NCBI GenBank assembly: GCA_963768765.1
Contig: CAVYJK010000020.1
Location: 248,001 to 312,000, forward strand
Direction of reading: 5' to 3'
DNA from: DASWLF01 sp963768765
GTDB taxonomy: Bacteria > Desulfobacterota > Desulfobaccia > Desulfobaccales > 0-14-0-80-60-11
Length of the DNA stretch: 64,000 nucleotides
The position numbers and the translations under genes are program-made. Positions 18,854 to 28,812 of the stretch are shown one piece after another. The notes under the pieces are model-generated. The model saw only the letters and a list, made by a program, of their open reading frames with translations, did not search any database and was not told where the DNA came from. Numbering within the stretch: position 1 is the stretch's first letter; each line of letters begins with the position of its first letter.

Positions 18854-19917
18854 CCGCACATCCCTGCGAATATCTTCTCGTGGCGGCCTTTCCAAATCCG
18901 GACATCAAACTGTTCGAGACAACGCCGGCGGGCCGCGGCTGACAGGCTGTCCCGCAACCGCACCGCTTCCAGCATCGCGGCTGCATAAAATTCAGAATCA
19001 GGATAAACGAACCTTTCCCAGCTTTTCTCCACTGCCACGGCGATGCCGGTGTCGCCAACCAGCTCCGGAGTGCCGCCACAGGCCAGATGCACCACCGGCA
19101 GGCCGCAGGACATCGCCTCCAAGACGGCGCTGGGACAATTGTCATTGAACTGGGTGTTCAGGTAGATGTTTCCCTGCCGGTACAGCGCGGGGGCCTGTTC
19201 ATAGAGGTATGCCCCGAGGCAACTCACCCCAGGGCCTGCCCTGGCAATCACTGCCATCAGGGCCGGAGCAAGGAATCCGGCTATGATCAGCCGCGATCCA
19301 GGCAGTTGGGCCCGTACCTGGGTGAAGGCTTCGAGCACAAGGGCCAGGCGGGTTGCTTTGACTTCGTGGTAGAAATTGCCGGTCGCCAGAAAGACCGGGG
19401 CAGACGGGTCAAAGGAGCGCTTTGGCTCCGGATAGAAAAACGCGGTATCCACGGGATTATGCAAGATCTCATGGGGGCAAGGAGGTTCTCCCAGGAACCG
19501 CAGGGCCGATTCTTCGCAAAAGAAGCTCTGGAAAATAATATGGTCCGCGGTCCGGTAATAACCGGCCAGATGCCGTTCATTCGCCGCGGCGTAATCGGTT
19601 CCATACCAGCCGGGATAGTAAACTCCGTTCTGGTTCACCACCAGCTTGACGCCGCGCTGCTGTTCGCGGCGGCAGTACCACAGGGGGATGTGCCCGCTGC
19701 AGACATAAATGATGCCGTTGCTAAAAGGCGAATTACCAAATAGCTGCGAGAGCTTGCGGGCCTTTAGGTAGGCCGCGGTCGTCCTGCCCCGGCGGATGAA
19801 GCCGAAAGAAGGCATTACCGGCTTCGGGTTGAAGGGAGCGACGTCCTTCAGAGTGGCAAGGGCATAATAACCGAGGCGTTCCACGGCGCGCTGTAACCTC
19901 TCTCGGGAGATATTCAT
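18850..19917 (-). CDS. Glycosyltransferase family 4-type (GT-B)
   Basis: 355 residues. Conserved C-terminal lobe: APVFLATGNFYHEVKATRLA, ending in LEAMSCGLPVVHLACGGTPE, the E-x7-E nucleotide-sugar site. The N-terminal lobe carries VVNQNGVYYPGWYGTDY. Cytoplasmic, retaining transferase by family. Overlaps both neighbours by 4 bp. Confidence 0.87.
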   Translation of the reverse strand: MNISRERLQRAVERLGYYALATLKDVAPFNPKPVMPSFGFIRRGRTTAAYLKARKLSQLFGNSPFSNGIIYVCSGHIPLWYCRREQQRGVKLVVNQNGVYYPGWYGTDYAAANERHLAGYYRTADHIIFQSFFCEESALRFLGEPPCPHEILHNPVDTAFFYPEPKRSFDPSAPVFLATGNFYHEVKATRLALVLEAFTQVRAQLPGSRLIIAGFLAPALMAVIARAGPGVSCLGAYLYEQAPALYRQGNIYLNTQFNDNCPSAVLEAMSCGLPVVHLACGGTPELVGDTGIAVAVEKSWERFVYPDSEFYAAAMLEAVRLRDSLSAAARRRCLEQFDVRIWKGRHEKIFAGMCG

Positions 19918-20981
19918 ACTGGCCTACCGCTGAACGACCGAGACAATTTTCGATTCACCTTCATCAAGAAATCATGGAACTGGAAATAATTTCGTAGCCT
20001 TCGATATCGGAAACGCAATGCCAGTGAGTCTCGCAAGTTCAAAACCTTGCACCCGGTGCAGCCTATCCTTACGGCATGGCCAAAATCCAGATACCTTAGA
20101 GCGACAGTGCCGATGTCGTTAACGAGCAGAGCCCTTTGAAAAGTCTCATAGGAGGCAACAAGGGTCGCCAATTTTTCCGGCACCTCTTCCATCCGCTCGA
20201 AGAGAAGGCCACCGTTGCCGATCAGTTCAGGATGTCCGCCGTCGTTCAGCGCCAAAGCTGGTAATCCACAGTTCAAGGCTTCGAGGAGGGAGTTGGAACA
20301 GGGGTCGTTTTGCGACGCGGTCAGGTAGATATCATGCTGCCTGAGCAGTTGGGCGAGGGCTGCAGACGGCTGCGGCTTCATCCAGCGAATATGTTTAAAC
20401 TCAAAGGGAGAGTTCCCCACGAAGGTCATATCATAGCGGGACCAGTCAAGATGGTTGTCGAGATAGCGGTAAACCGCAAAGCCTTTGCGGAGGTTGCTCG
20501 ACCAACTGGTGGCGATGATCCTGACCTTGCGGTCCTTCGAGAAGGACACCCGCCCCATCGGATTGAATATCGTTCGGTCGGGAGCATTGTGGATCACCAT
20601 CTCATTCCGGGCGGTGATGCCGGTCAGCTCTTTATTTTTGGTTCGGCACCATTCCGACTGAAAGACAATGCCATCCATATAAGTGTCGCAAATTCCCTTA
20701 AGGAGCAGGTCATAGTACTTACCTCGCCCCCGAATCAGGGACGTAGGTCCGTCCAACCGGAACAGGTAAACCTTATCAGGACACTTCAGCCTGATATTGT
20801 GAAGATGGCCAACCAGATTGAATTGCGAGACTGGATTACCATTAAACAGATATATCTCAGCCTCACCGGGTTCGTTGGCATAGACGCCCAACCTCTGAAA
20901 TTCCGCCCGCAGCGCCTTGAGAAATTGATTCCCGCCGCCGTAAGGCCCGTCGACGAAATCGTATAAAATGTGGATTTTCAT
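19914..20981 (-). CDS. Glycosyltransferase, GT-B type
   Basis: 355 residues. MKIHILYDFVDGPYGGGNQF at the start, central RIIATSWSSNLRKGF, and the E-x7-E region LLEALNCGLPALALNDGGHP. The N-terminal glycine-rich loop (GPYGGGNQF) is the acceptor-side loop seen in GT4 relatives. A C-terminal basic tail (RRLRNYFQFHDFLMKVNRKL) may contact the membrane. Overlaps neighbours by 4 bp. Confidence 0.83.
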   Translation of the reverse strand: MKIHILYDFVDGPYGGGNQFLKALRAEFQRLGVYANEPGEAEIYLFNGNPVSQFNLVGHLHNIRLKCPDKVYLFRLDGPTSLIRGRGKYYDLLLKGICDTYMDGIVFQSEWCRTKNKELTGITARNEMVIHNAPDRTIFNPMGRVSFSKDRKVRIIATSWSSNLRKGFAVYRYLDNHLDWSRYDMTFVGNSPFEFKHIRWMKPQPSAALAQLLRQHDIYLTASQNDPCSNSLLEALNCGLPALALNDGGHPELIGNGGLLFERMEEVPEKLATLVASYETFQRALLVNDIGTVALRYLDFGHAVRIGCTGCKVLNLRDSLALRFRYRRLRNYFQFHDFLMKVNRKLSRSFSGRPV

Positions 20982-22051
20982 CTACCCGTCTTCTCAACCA
21001 ACGGGGCGTAAACCTCCTGATAATAACGAACAGCGATCGCGGCCCACGAGTACTCCTCTACAGTAGTGCGCCCTGCGGTGATGACCGCGGTCCGACCTGC
21101 GGCGTCATCAATTAAAGACGCGGCGGCTTCGGCAATGACTTCAGGGGCGAGCGCGGCGCAAATGCGGCCGTTGACGCCGTCTTGCACCACCTCCGGCGCC
21201 ATACCTACGGCGGTGGTGACTAACGGGACGCCGCTGGCCATGGATTCCAGCACGGCTTTGGGGCCGCCCTCGTTGCGCGACGTGACCAGGTACAAATCAA
21301 GCGCGTGGTAGTAGCGGTACAACTCTTTAAAATCTTCGACGTAGCGATGCGTATAGGGGATACCGGCGGCGGCCAGCCGCTGCTTGACGTAGCCTCGGGC
21401 CGGGCCGGTCAGGACGGCGTGCAGCGGATAGCGCCGCGCCAAGAGCTCCAGGGCGTCACAGAAAACATCCGGGCCCTTGATGAGTTTAGGCTCATCACCA
21501 TTACCCCAGCCCACCCCGTCTTTCTGGAACGAACCCACCGCCAAGACCCCAGCCGGGATTTCCAGCATCCGGCGCATGGTGGCGCGTTCATCCGCGGAGG
21601 GGGGGCGAAACAGTTCGGTGTCCACACCCAGGGGCACCTTCACGATCTTTGGGCGCGGCACGCCCAAACGCACGAGCCCATCCACGGTAAAGTCGCAGGA
21701 GGTATGCACCAGGTCCACGGCAGCCGCCATCTCGGGGATCCGGCGCGTACCCTCCCAATCTTCCACAATGTGGAAGACGGTGAGCACCTGGGGTCTGCCG
21801 CACAAAAACGTAGGGGTCCGATTACTACCGAACCACAGATGCTCGGAGCCGAAATGGACGATCTGGCCCCACAGGCCGAACTGGTGATCCGTAATCCGGG
21901 CGCGCAGCAACTTCTGCCGATTCAGTTGCTCGACAATCTGCCGCCCATCCTCACGGATCGACCAGGCGGCGCCCTCCACTACATAGGAAAGATCGCAACA
22001 GATACTGGAGCAGAGGTTATTTATTGAAGTCTTCAGGGTATTAAATTGCAT
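20978..22051 (-). CDS. Glycosyltransferase family 4
   Basis: 357 residues. KVPLGVDTELFRPPSADERA precedes the Rossmann-like C-terminal lobe; AVLESMASGVPLVTTAVGMA is the E-x7-E motif. HAVLTGPARGYVKQRL and YRYYHALDLYLVTSRNEGGP complete the family pattern. Overlaps the Wzy-like gene by 11 bp. Donor unknown. Confidence 0.88.
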   Translation of the reverse strand: MQFNTLKTSINNLCSSICCDLSYVVEGAAWSIREDGRQIVEQLNRQKLLRARITDHQFGLWGQIVHFGSEHLWFGSNRTPTFLCGRPQVLTVFHIVEDWEGTRRIPEMAAAVDLVHTSCDFTVDGLVRLGVPRPKIVKVPLGVDTELFRPPSADERATMRRMLEIPAGVLAVGSFQKDGVGWGNGDEPKLIKGPDVFCDALELLARRYPLHAVLTGPARGYVKQRLAAAGIPYTHRYVEDFKELYRYYHALDLYLVTSRNEGGPKAVLESMASGVPLVTTAVGMAPEVVQDGVNGRICAALAPEVIAEAAASLIDDAAGRTAVITAGRTTVEEYSWAAIAVRYYQEVYAPLVEKTGR

Positions 22052-23474
22052 TACCCCTTTCCTTTAGCGGAGGAAACCGCTTATCGGCAAACGTGGGTTT
22101 CCGGTAATTAAAACTTGACTGAACCGCGACCGGATACCTTCGACTGGAAAAGTGCGGGCTCAACTCAATGCTCTTTGGTCTCAGGCCGCTCGTGTATATC
22201 GCCAGGAAGGCGATGGGCATCAGATAGATAAATAGTTCACCATAGATCAGAGTGTCCGTCATCATACTGATCAAATTCAATAGGAACACGACGAACAGAG
22301 GCCGCAAGGTATATTTGTCATCTCGCAAGACCCGTTTAAACGCGATAATTGAGGTAATTAATAATACTGCTAACAAAAATAATCCTACCGCTCCCTGGTT
22401 CAATAAAATGGTTATGTAAGAACTATGGGGATTACCCCCTTGGAATGTCCCATACATACAATTTTCTATACCGCCGTATCCCAGTCCGAAGACTGGTGCG
22501 TTCCAAAAGAGATTCAAGGCTGTCAGCCAATAATAATAACGGACGTTTGATTGTATACTAGACTCTGAATCGCCGCTGAACATATTAATGACTGTTAATT
22601 TGTATTGCTCGGGCAGGAAATCCACAACCAGGAGCGCTGTTATGATAACCAGCAGCAGGCCTAAGATCCTGCCACGCTTTAAGTAAAAACTACATAAAAT
22701 AATCACCCCGATAATGGCGAGGACATACGTGATGCGGCAGAAGGTGCTTATGATACCGCAGATAATCAAAATCAGGAAAGGGATATAACCAAACCTTCGA
22801 GATTTGAGTAATTCATCGATGCAGATACAGAAAGATATCAGGAGGAATATGCTGCAAGCAGTTGGGTTCATAAACGTTCCCATCCCCCTAACCTCTCGGG
22901 TGCCTAGTTCGCGTAAACTGTCGACATCCCTAATCGCAGAAACCCTTACGGCATCGTTTTGTAATATCTCGAACCCGGGATAGAACTGCTCCCCGTAAGT
23001 TACCTGCAATATCGCCAGAAATCCGACTATCGCACCTATGATAACCATATCGCGTTTGGCGATTTGTGCCTGGTAGGGGCCGAGCCCTCCCTGGTGCAGC
23101 GCCAGCACCAGGCATCCTGCAAGCAGGGAACCAAGATACTGCTTGGCGGTTTCCCGCCACTCCATCCCCCAGAACAAAGTCAGCCCAACATAAAAAATGA
23201 ACAACATAAGGGCCAGTTCATATCCAGAGATTTTAGCCAGCTTTCCATATTCCAATCGCTTCATTGCGACGTATATGATATAGGACGCCATTAACACGTA
23301 TGCGACAGATACGAAGGTGCTGAATATAATCCCAATGTGCGACAAAGGTATTGCAATAATGACCAGGCGACAAAACACATTGTGGAGCTTCTGCCGTTTG
23401 CCTAAAAGTTCCATAAAAATACAACTTCCGAGCATTACGACAAGCACTAGGATGACGGCTGCTTTATTTGACAT
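22041..23474 (-). CDS. O-antigen/exopolysaccharide polymerase (Wzy/ligase family)
   Basis: 477 residues with about ten to twelve membrane helices. The large periplasmic loop and NPHSSYITILLNQGAVGLFL are the signature of the Wzy_C (O-antigen ligase/polymerase) family. It should join repeat units on the periplasmic face after Wzx flips them. More A/T-rich than its neighbours, as polymerase genes usually are. Intact. Confidence 0.85.
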   Translation of the reverse strand: MSNKAAVILVLVVMLGSCIFMELLGKRQKLHNVFCRLVIIAIPLSHIGIIFSTFVSVAYVLMASYIIYVAMKRLEYGKLAKISGYELALMLFIFYVGLTLFWGMEWRETAKQYLGSLLAGCLVLALHQGGLGPYQAQIAKRDMVIIGAIVGFLAILQVTYGEQFYPGFEILQNDAVRVSAIRDVDSLRELGTREVRGMGTFMNPTACSIFLLISFCICIDELLKSRRFGYIPFLILIICGIISTFCRITYVLAIIGVIILCSFYLKRGRILGLLLVIITALLVVDFLPEQYKLTVINMFSGDSESSIQSNVRYYYWLTALNLFWNAPVFGLGYGGIENCMYGTFQGGNPHSSYITILLNQGAVGLFLLAVLLITSIIAFKRVLRDDKYTLRPLFVVFLLNLISMMTDTLIYGELFIYLMPIAFLAIYTSGLRPKSIELSPHFSSRRYPVAVQSSFNYRKPTFADKRFPPLKERGNAI

Positions 23475-23502
23475 GTTGGCTCCGGTCCGTGGCCGGACGG
23501 CT

Positions 23503-24602
23503 TTATTTCATGAAGACTTCTTTAAGACGCTGAGCGAGTATGCTGGTAGTGAACCTGGAGTTTACCTGGGATTGGGCGCGACGGCCCAATTCGTCACAAA
23601 ACCCTGGATTGTCCCACAGTTCGCCGATAGCTCCGGAGAGGGCGGCCACATCACCTACCGGCACAAAGCGGCAATGCTCTCCGTTGACCAATCCATATCC
23701 CGCGCCATTTGGCCCTACGGCGCGGGTGCGGCTGAGCACCGCGGCCTTGCCCATGGCCATAACATCAAACGCGGTGGTGGTGGCAAAGGAATACGGCGAA
23801 TCCTCCACGGGCAGGACGACGAAACGGCAGGCCGCGTAATGGGAGACTACTTCCTGAATGGGCAATTCATAGAGCACGTGGACATTGACGGGCAGCCTGA
23901 CATTCGCAAAGCGCCCTCTGGAGGTAATGACCCGGAAAGGAATATTTGGCAGTGACTCTGCTGCCTGGAACAAGGCATCGAAGTCTCGGCACCGGTCACG
24001 GCCGACTGATAGCACCACATCTTCCTTAGCGTCCGGTTGCCTGGTGAGACACCCGAGCATAAAATGCGGTGTCCACGCCCGACGGGAATCCACCCCACCT
24101 TTTCCGGCGGAACCCCAAAATGGTCAATAATTTCTTGCCGTTCCCCCCAACCATAGGCCACGATATGGTCGATGGCGGACAGGGACCAACGGTGCAGTCG
24201 AAACGCCCAGTTCCATCCCTGACTGGCCAGCGATTGCGTGAGTCCCTGAGAGGCCATGATCAAGCGCCCTTGCCAGCAACCGAGGCGTTTAAGAAAGGCC
24301 AATGGCAGTCCGGTGCTATCGGCGGTGGCAAAGACACAATCGTAGTCCCGCAGCCTGGTCAATGACTGGAGAGCTTGACCGATATTCCATCCATGGGCGG
24401 TCCGCCGAATCACTAGACTCGCCAGCGTTTGGGCTTCTCGATACGGTGGGCGCAGTTTGCGGTCCTCATCAAAGAACTCTGCCTGGTGGCCGAGACCTGC
24501 CATATGGTTCAACCCATACAGCAGGGTATCGGGCGCCTCTCCTTGTCCAACTTCATCTTGAACGCTGCTTCGCTCCGTAGGGTAAAGGTATAGAATTCGC
24601 AT
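23503..24602 (-). CDS. Glycosyltransferase, GT-B type (frameshifted near 24035-24080)
   Basis: About 365 codons. The N-terminal lobe (MRILYLYPTERSSVQDEVGQ to HFGVPPEKVGWIPVG) is read from 24602. At about 24075 one base shift gives GVDTAFYARVSHQA, and near 24040 a second returns to KEDVVLSVGRDRCRDFDALF. The C-terminal lobe has VVLPVEDSPYSFATTTAFDV and MAMGKAAVLSRTRAVG, as in transferases with a degenerate E-x7-E. Both halves look conserved, so sequence error is likelier than decay. The gap 24603-24697 holds nothing. Confidence 0.75.
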
Positions 24603-24697
24603 AGTAAGGTGTCGTGGCTAGCAAATGGATTCCGCCCAGGCCTGCCTTGCGGTAACTGTGAAAGTGGCCATTCAATACCAGTTATTATAAGTAAACA

Positions 24698-25432
24698 TCA
24701 TAAGCTGTCACCGAAGCAATAATCTGGATTTAATCCAGTCTTATCATAATATTTACATAGTGATGATTCTTCAGTCTTTATCGAAATACAGGCGTATCGT
24801 TGGCCTATTAAGTTATGATTATCTTTTTCATAACACCGAGAATCAATAATCTTCGTGAACCCTGACATCTGCAACCAGCATTTAATGGCGCCCGCCGAAG
24901 GCAAGTGAGTTACTGAACCAGTATTACGATATGTTTGAGGATAGTGAACCTCCACATAATTACCTTTAGCTAACTTATTTGATAGTCTAAGTGTAGCGCT
25001 CTCCAGCACCAGATAACCATTGACATCTAACATCTTATGAAGTTTCCTAAGAAAGCGCAGTTGCTCCGCATTGTGATACAACACCCCGGTACACCAAATT
25101 AAATTAAAAATCCCCAGCTGCATAAATTCCTTGGGAGAAATGAAGAGAAGATTCTCATAGATGATCTTGTGATGGCAGGGAAGCTTATCTATCCACTGGC
25201 AAATCTGCCCTTTTTTTTCGGGGAGCTCTACCATAACCAATTCAAGAGGCAGCAATTGGGCCAATCTATTACTGTCCAGCCCATCCTTGGGGCCGATTTC
25301 AAGGAAGCGTTTTCCCATAAAGGGTTCCCTTCCGGCTAATTCCATCAATTCATTAAACAGATGGACCCGATACATCAGTAGCTCAGGTTGGAGAGGCTTT
25401 TGAAACAATTTTCTTAGGATTTGCCGCAGCAT
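24698..25432 (-). CDS. Class I SAM-dependent methyltransferase
   Basis: About 244 residues. GKRFLEIGPKDGLDSNRLA is the SAM loop, with a proline-lysine in place of the usual glycines; NLIWCTGVLYHNAEQLRFLR and VNGYLVLESATLRL match small-molecule methyltransferases. Start at 25432 has GGAG nearby, whereas the longer reading from 25567 overlaps the flippase gene. Noticeably A/T-richer than most of the operon, suggesting separate acquisition. Likely decorates a sugar; substrate unknown. Confidence 0.75.
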   Translation of the reverse strand: MLRQILRKLFQKPLQPELLMYRVHLFNELMELAGREPFMGKRFLEIGPKDGLDSNRLAQLLPLELVMVELPEKKGQICQWIDKLPCHHKIIYENLLFISPKEFMQLGIFNLIWCTGVLYHNAEQLRFLRKLHKMLDVNGYLVLESATLRLSNKLAKGNYVEVHYPQTYRNTGSVTHLPSAGAIKCWLQMSGFTKIIDSRCYEKDNHNLIGQRYACISIKTEESSLCKYYDKTGLNPDYCFGDSL

Positions 25433-25478
25433 TAGTAAATCTCCATTATTGGGGGTATCAACTACTCGCCAATTCAAA

Positions 25479-27044
25479 CTAACATCTTGAAAAAACCTGG
25501 CGAGTATTGAGCCGTTGCCATAATCTCTGGCGGACCGGACTGGACAATCCCAAGACACCGCAGCCAATGCCGCCTATCAGGGCAACCAGGGCACTAGTTT
25601 CCACAAGCCCCCACCAAGTGGTTGCGGAAAAAGTATAATGCCAGCGGACCCAAGCCCAACCGGTCATCGCCAGGCCGAAAACTCCTAACGGCCGGGCCAT
25701 CTGGCGCAGGTGCTGACCGATCGGTAGGCCGGTATAGCGGCGGAGCAAGAACTGGTAAGTGCCCCATAGTCCTCCTTGGCCCAGCGCCACACCCAGCGGA
25801 ATGCCGGCATAACCGAGCAAGCTCGTCAAACACCAGCCAACCAACAATCCGAAGATGGACCAGGCAATCCCCATGGTCTCCTTGGGATAAAGGTGCAGTG
25901 AAGCATCCAGGGGGATGCCGTCTATCTGCACCATTTGGCGGAAAGACGTATGAAGCACGATGGCGACATCGAGTAGTGGTCCACCATAAAAGCGCTCACC
26001 GACCCACAGGTGAACAAAAAGATGATTGCAGGACAGAACGATGGCGGCCATAACGCCAAAGCCCCATAAGGCCATCTGATGCAAATCCAGACGAAGAGCG
26101 GCCAGCCGGTGCCATTCGCCCTTCCCGCCCAGGAAGATAATCCCCGCATTTCCTGAACGTAAAAGTTCTTGCAGCGGGTAAACCAGATACCGGATCAAGG
26201 CTCCGGTAATCATGTAAACGGCAGCTGCCGCGGTGCCGAAGCAATAGCCGAACAGAAGCACATCGGCCGAGTTGAGCAGGGCTCCCTTGGCGGCGCCCAG
26301 TGAACCCGGGAGGCTCAACCGTATGATGTCGTGAATTTCAACCTTCCGGGGGCGCTCCACCCCGTACCAGGGCAGATTCCTTTGAGCAATGCGCAACCGA
26401 ACCCCGTTCACCATAAGGATTCCGACTAAAGAGGTTACGGCGAGCATCACCAGGCCAAACCCGGCCATGACCCCCAGGGCATTTATGGCCCCGCCAATCA
26501 GCACCATAGCGGCGTTAAGTCCCATGGCCTTGTATTCCAGGTTCTGACCCGCCAATACTGAACCCGGTATCGAGCTGAGCTGCGCCAGAGGGATGCTGAC
26601 CGTCATCAAGGCCATGGTCCAATAAACGGCTGTGAGGTTCTCCGGCGAGATGGGAACCAGGCGAGGAGCGAAAACAACCAGGAGGGCACCAACCAGTAAC
26701 ACTACGGGGAGAAAAATCAACCATTGCCAGACGGCTGCGCCGATCAAGCGCCGCTTCTCGGCAACATCCGGGTTGTGCTGCCGTACCCCAAGTACCAGCC
26801 TAAGTATCGAAGTGGCATTCAGATCCGCCAGTCCTAAAAAGCCCGTCATGCCCGTGATCATTCCCCAAGCGCCGTAAAGTTCCTTGTCCAGCCCGCGTAC
26901 AATGATGGGGGTAAATAACAGTCCCGCGGCCATTTGGGCGGCATGCGCCAGAATTTGAGAGCCAAATGTCAGCTTGGCTCGCCGGGTGAGGTCTTGGCTG
27001 AGGGCGGAAATAGTCATTGAATTCGGTCTGCTCGGCATCTCCAT
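25479..27044 (-). CDS. Polysaccharide flippase (Wzx/MATE-like)
   Basis: About 521 residues with twelve to fourteen membrane helices. Opening AKLTFGSQILAHAAQMAAGL and YGAWGMITGMTGFLGLADL are typical of Wzx/RfbX proteins, which flip lipid-linked repeat units to the periplasm. Start taken at 27044; 27017 is an alternative. With the Wzy- and Wzz/Wzc-type genes it defines a Wzx/Wzy-dependent pathway. Intact. Confidence 0.88.
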   Translation of the reverse strand: MEMPSRPNSMTISALSQDLTRRAKLTFGSQILAHAAQMAAGLLFTPIIVRGLDKELYGAWGMITGMTGFLGLADLNATSILRLVLGVRQHNPDVAEKRRLIGAAVWQWLIFLPVVLLVGALLVVFAPRLVPISPENLTAVYWTMALMTVSIPLAQLSSIPGSVLAGQNLEYKAMGLNAAMVLIGGAINALGVMAGFGLVMLAVTSLVGILMVNGVRLRIAQRNLPWYGVERPRKVEIHDIIRLSLPGSLGAAKGALLNSADVLLFGYCFGTAAAAVYMITGALIRYLVYPLQELLRSGNAGIIFLGGKGEWHRLAALRLDLHQMALWGFGVMAAIVLSCNHLFVHLWVGERFYGGPLLDVAIVLHTSFRQMVQIDGIPLDASLHLYPKETMGIAWSIFGLLVGWCLTSLLGYAGIPLGVALGQGGLWGTYQFLLRRYTGLPIGQHLRQMARPLGVFGLAMTGWAWVRWHYTFSATTWWGLVETSALVALIGGIGCGVLGLSSPVRQRLWQRLNTRQVFSRC

Positions 27045-27100
27045 AACCGACTTCGCGGCTTCCCGGTCTTGGTGATTGGCAAGTGCCTGGGGCACGCACT

Positions 27101-27660
27101 TTATTCCTTTCGGGCGACACACAGCCGCATCTGTGCCAGGTAGGCATAGAGCGGAGTGGCGTCCAGCGCCAGTCGCACGGCAACCGCGGCCCGGGGAAAT
27201 GAGCCAAACAACCGGCTTAGTGCCGGCCAGCGCAGCTTCAGGCCGAACTCGGAGCCGTACCCATATTGTTCTTTTACGGCAAAACCGTTTTTATTTAGAA
27301 GGGCCTCAAACTCCCTCGGGGGAAAAGCATATTGGTAAAACGAGAAATCTTCGGTCAGTGGTTGCAGCCCGACTTCACGTAGGCGAGACCCACGCAGTCA
27401 TAGCCCCGGACCCGTAAGGAAACCACGTATTGGGCTTTGCCACAACTGGCTTCCAGTATTTTGCCATCGCGGGGAAGCCGAAGCCGCATAATCTGGGCGA
27501 GCCTGCCACGGCCGATATACCCTTAGAGGTAAGGAGTGTAAAACTGCGGACTATCGCAGGCGCGCCAGTGCTCTTCCCCAAAGGTGCGGCCCATACTACG
27601 CCGATAATATACCAGCCTGGGACTTTCAAAACGCACCACTACAGCGCTTCTTCCGCTCAT
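27101..27660 (-). pseudogene. SAM methyltransferase with internal deletion and in-frame stop
   Basis: Starts MSGRSAVVVRFESPRLVYYR, hits TAA after SPQFYTPYL, then continues in the same frame as GYIGRGRLAQIMRLRLPRDG, KILEASCGKAQYVVSL and RGYDCVGLAY: a SAM-binding loop of the class I fold. The reading then stops and resumes in another frame as LTEDFSFYQYAFPPREFEAL, the family C-terminus. The roughly 100 residues normally between these parts (the catalytic middle) are missing. This cannot be repaired by single-base corrections, so it is a true relic inside an otherwise working operon. Confidence 0.7.
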
Positions 27661-27727
27661 AGTGAAATCCTTGGCATCCCGTTCTCCGGAAAAACCCCGC
27701 GTCTTCTTGACCTCACTCAAATTGTCT

Positions 27728-28732
27728 TTAGACAGAGGCGTCATTGTTCCCAGCAAACCTTTCCCGGAACCATACCTGATGCCAAGAACGTCTTGGCACC
27801 TCGCAAACCGCGGAAACCGGATAACCAATGGCAATCGCGGCGCCTACAAAGATATAGGGCGGCAGCTGAAGTTGACTGTAAACTTTCCGCTGCCCTTGCA
27901 TGTGCATATCGGAGATCAGCGAGACCCAACATGCGGCAAGCCCCAGGGCATGAGCCATGAGCAACATATTCTGGGTGGCTGCAGCGACATCTTGCGCCAT
28001 AACCAGGTGCTGTTCAAACGGCTTGTAGTGGCGGCGGTCAACAGCCACCACAATCGCCGTCGGAATTGCAGCTCTCCAATCACGCGCTCCCAAGGCAGCC
28101 CCAAATACCACGTCAATGGTTTGTCGGTCAGTTGTGCTAACTAAGGCGAGTGGCTGAGCATTGCAGCTACTGGGGGCGTATCGTCCCGCCTCGACCACCT
28201 GCTCTATTAAGGGGGCCGCAACCGGCTCCGGCTGGAATTGCCTGATACTCCGCCTCTGAACAATTACCCTGCGGACGATCTCGGCTGCTTCCGGTGACGG
28301 CTGCTCGAAAGGAACTGTCTGCATAAAGCACTGAAAATCATTGGGGTAGGCCGCATATTCGCGCATTATTTTATTGAGGTAGGGCAGACAGGGGTCGCTG
28401 AGGCCCGTCGGGCTGGCCACATATGATTTCAACGTCTTAAAAATAGAATCGCGTTCGGGACCACGTGGCAGCTTTAAGCTAATGGCCTTTTCCAAATAAT
28501 GAGCACGCTTGAAGTTAAAGTGTGATTCCAGAGAGGCATCAATCTGATCGCGGTACCTGGCGGCGTAGAGCGCTTGTTTTTCCCCGTAGCGAAGGAACCT
28601 TATAAAAACAGGCCAGAAATGGCGCGGTGGCACTAGATCAAAGTAATAGATCAGACGCTCCCTCACCCTATTCAGGAAATCCGGCTTATTCGAGGTTCCG
28701 CAGGATACCAGCTTTGGCTCGCTTTTCACCAT
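27728..28732 (-). CDS. Nitroreductase-family flavoprotein with N-terminal extension
   Basis: 334 residues. The nitroreductase fold occupies about residues 155-330: VIVQRRSIRQFQPEPVAAPL, then YAPSSCNAQPLALV (FMN-phosphate contacts) and MAHALGLAACWVSL. The first 150 residues (MVKSEPKLVSCGTSNKPDFL onward) are charged, helical and not part of the usual fold. Members in glycan loci may reduce or oxidise a nucleotide sugar or cofactor; no role can be assigned. Intact and within the operon. Confidence 0.75.
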   Translation of the reverse strand: MVKSEPKLVSCGTSNKPDFLNRVRERLIYYFDLVPPRHFWPVFIRFLRYGEKQALYAARYRDQIDASLESHFNFKRAHYLEKAISLKLPRGPERDSIFKTLKSYVASPTGLSDPCLPYLNKIMREYAAYPNDFQCFMQTVPFEQPSPEAAEIVRRVIVQRRSIRQFQPEPVAAPLIEQVVEAGRYAPSSCNAQPLALVSTTDRQTIDVVFGAALGARDWRAAIPTAIVVAVDRRHYKPFEQHLVMAQDVAAATQNMLLMAHALGLAACWVSLISDMHMQGQRKVYSQLQLPPYIFVGAAIAIGYPVSAVCEVPRRSWHQVWFRERFAGNNDASV

Positions 28733-28812
28733 GGTCCTGACTCATCTAGAGTTTAAGCAGCAAGGGGCGCCTTGCCAAACCGAAAGGCCGGCAAACCGAC
28801 TTTCAGGGGGAA

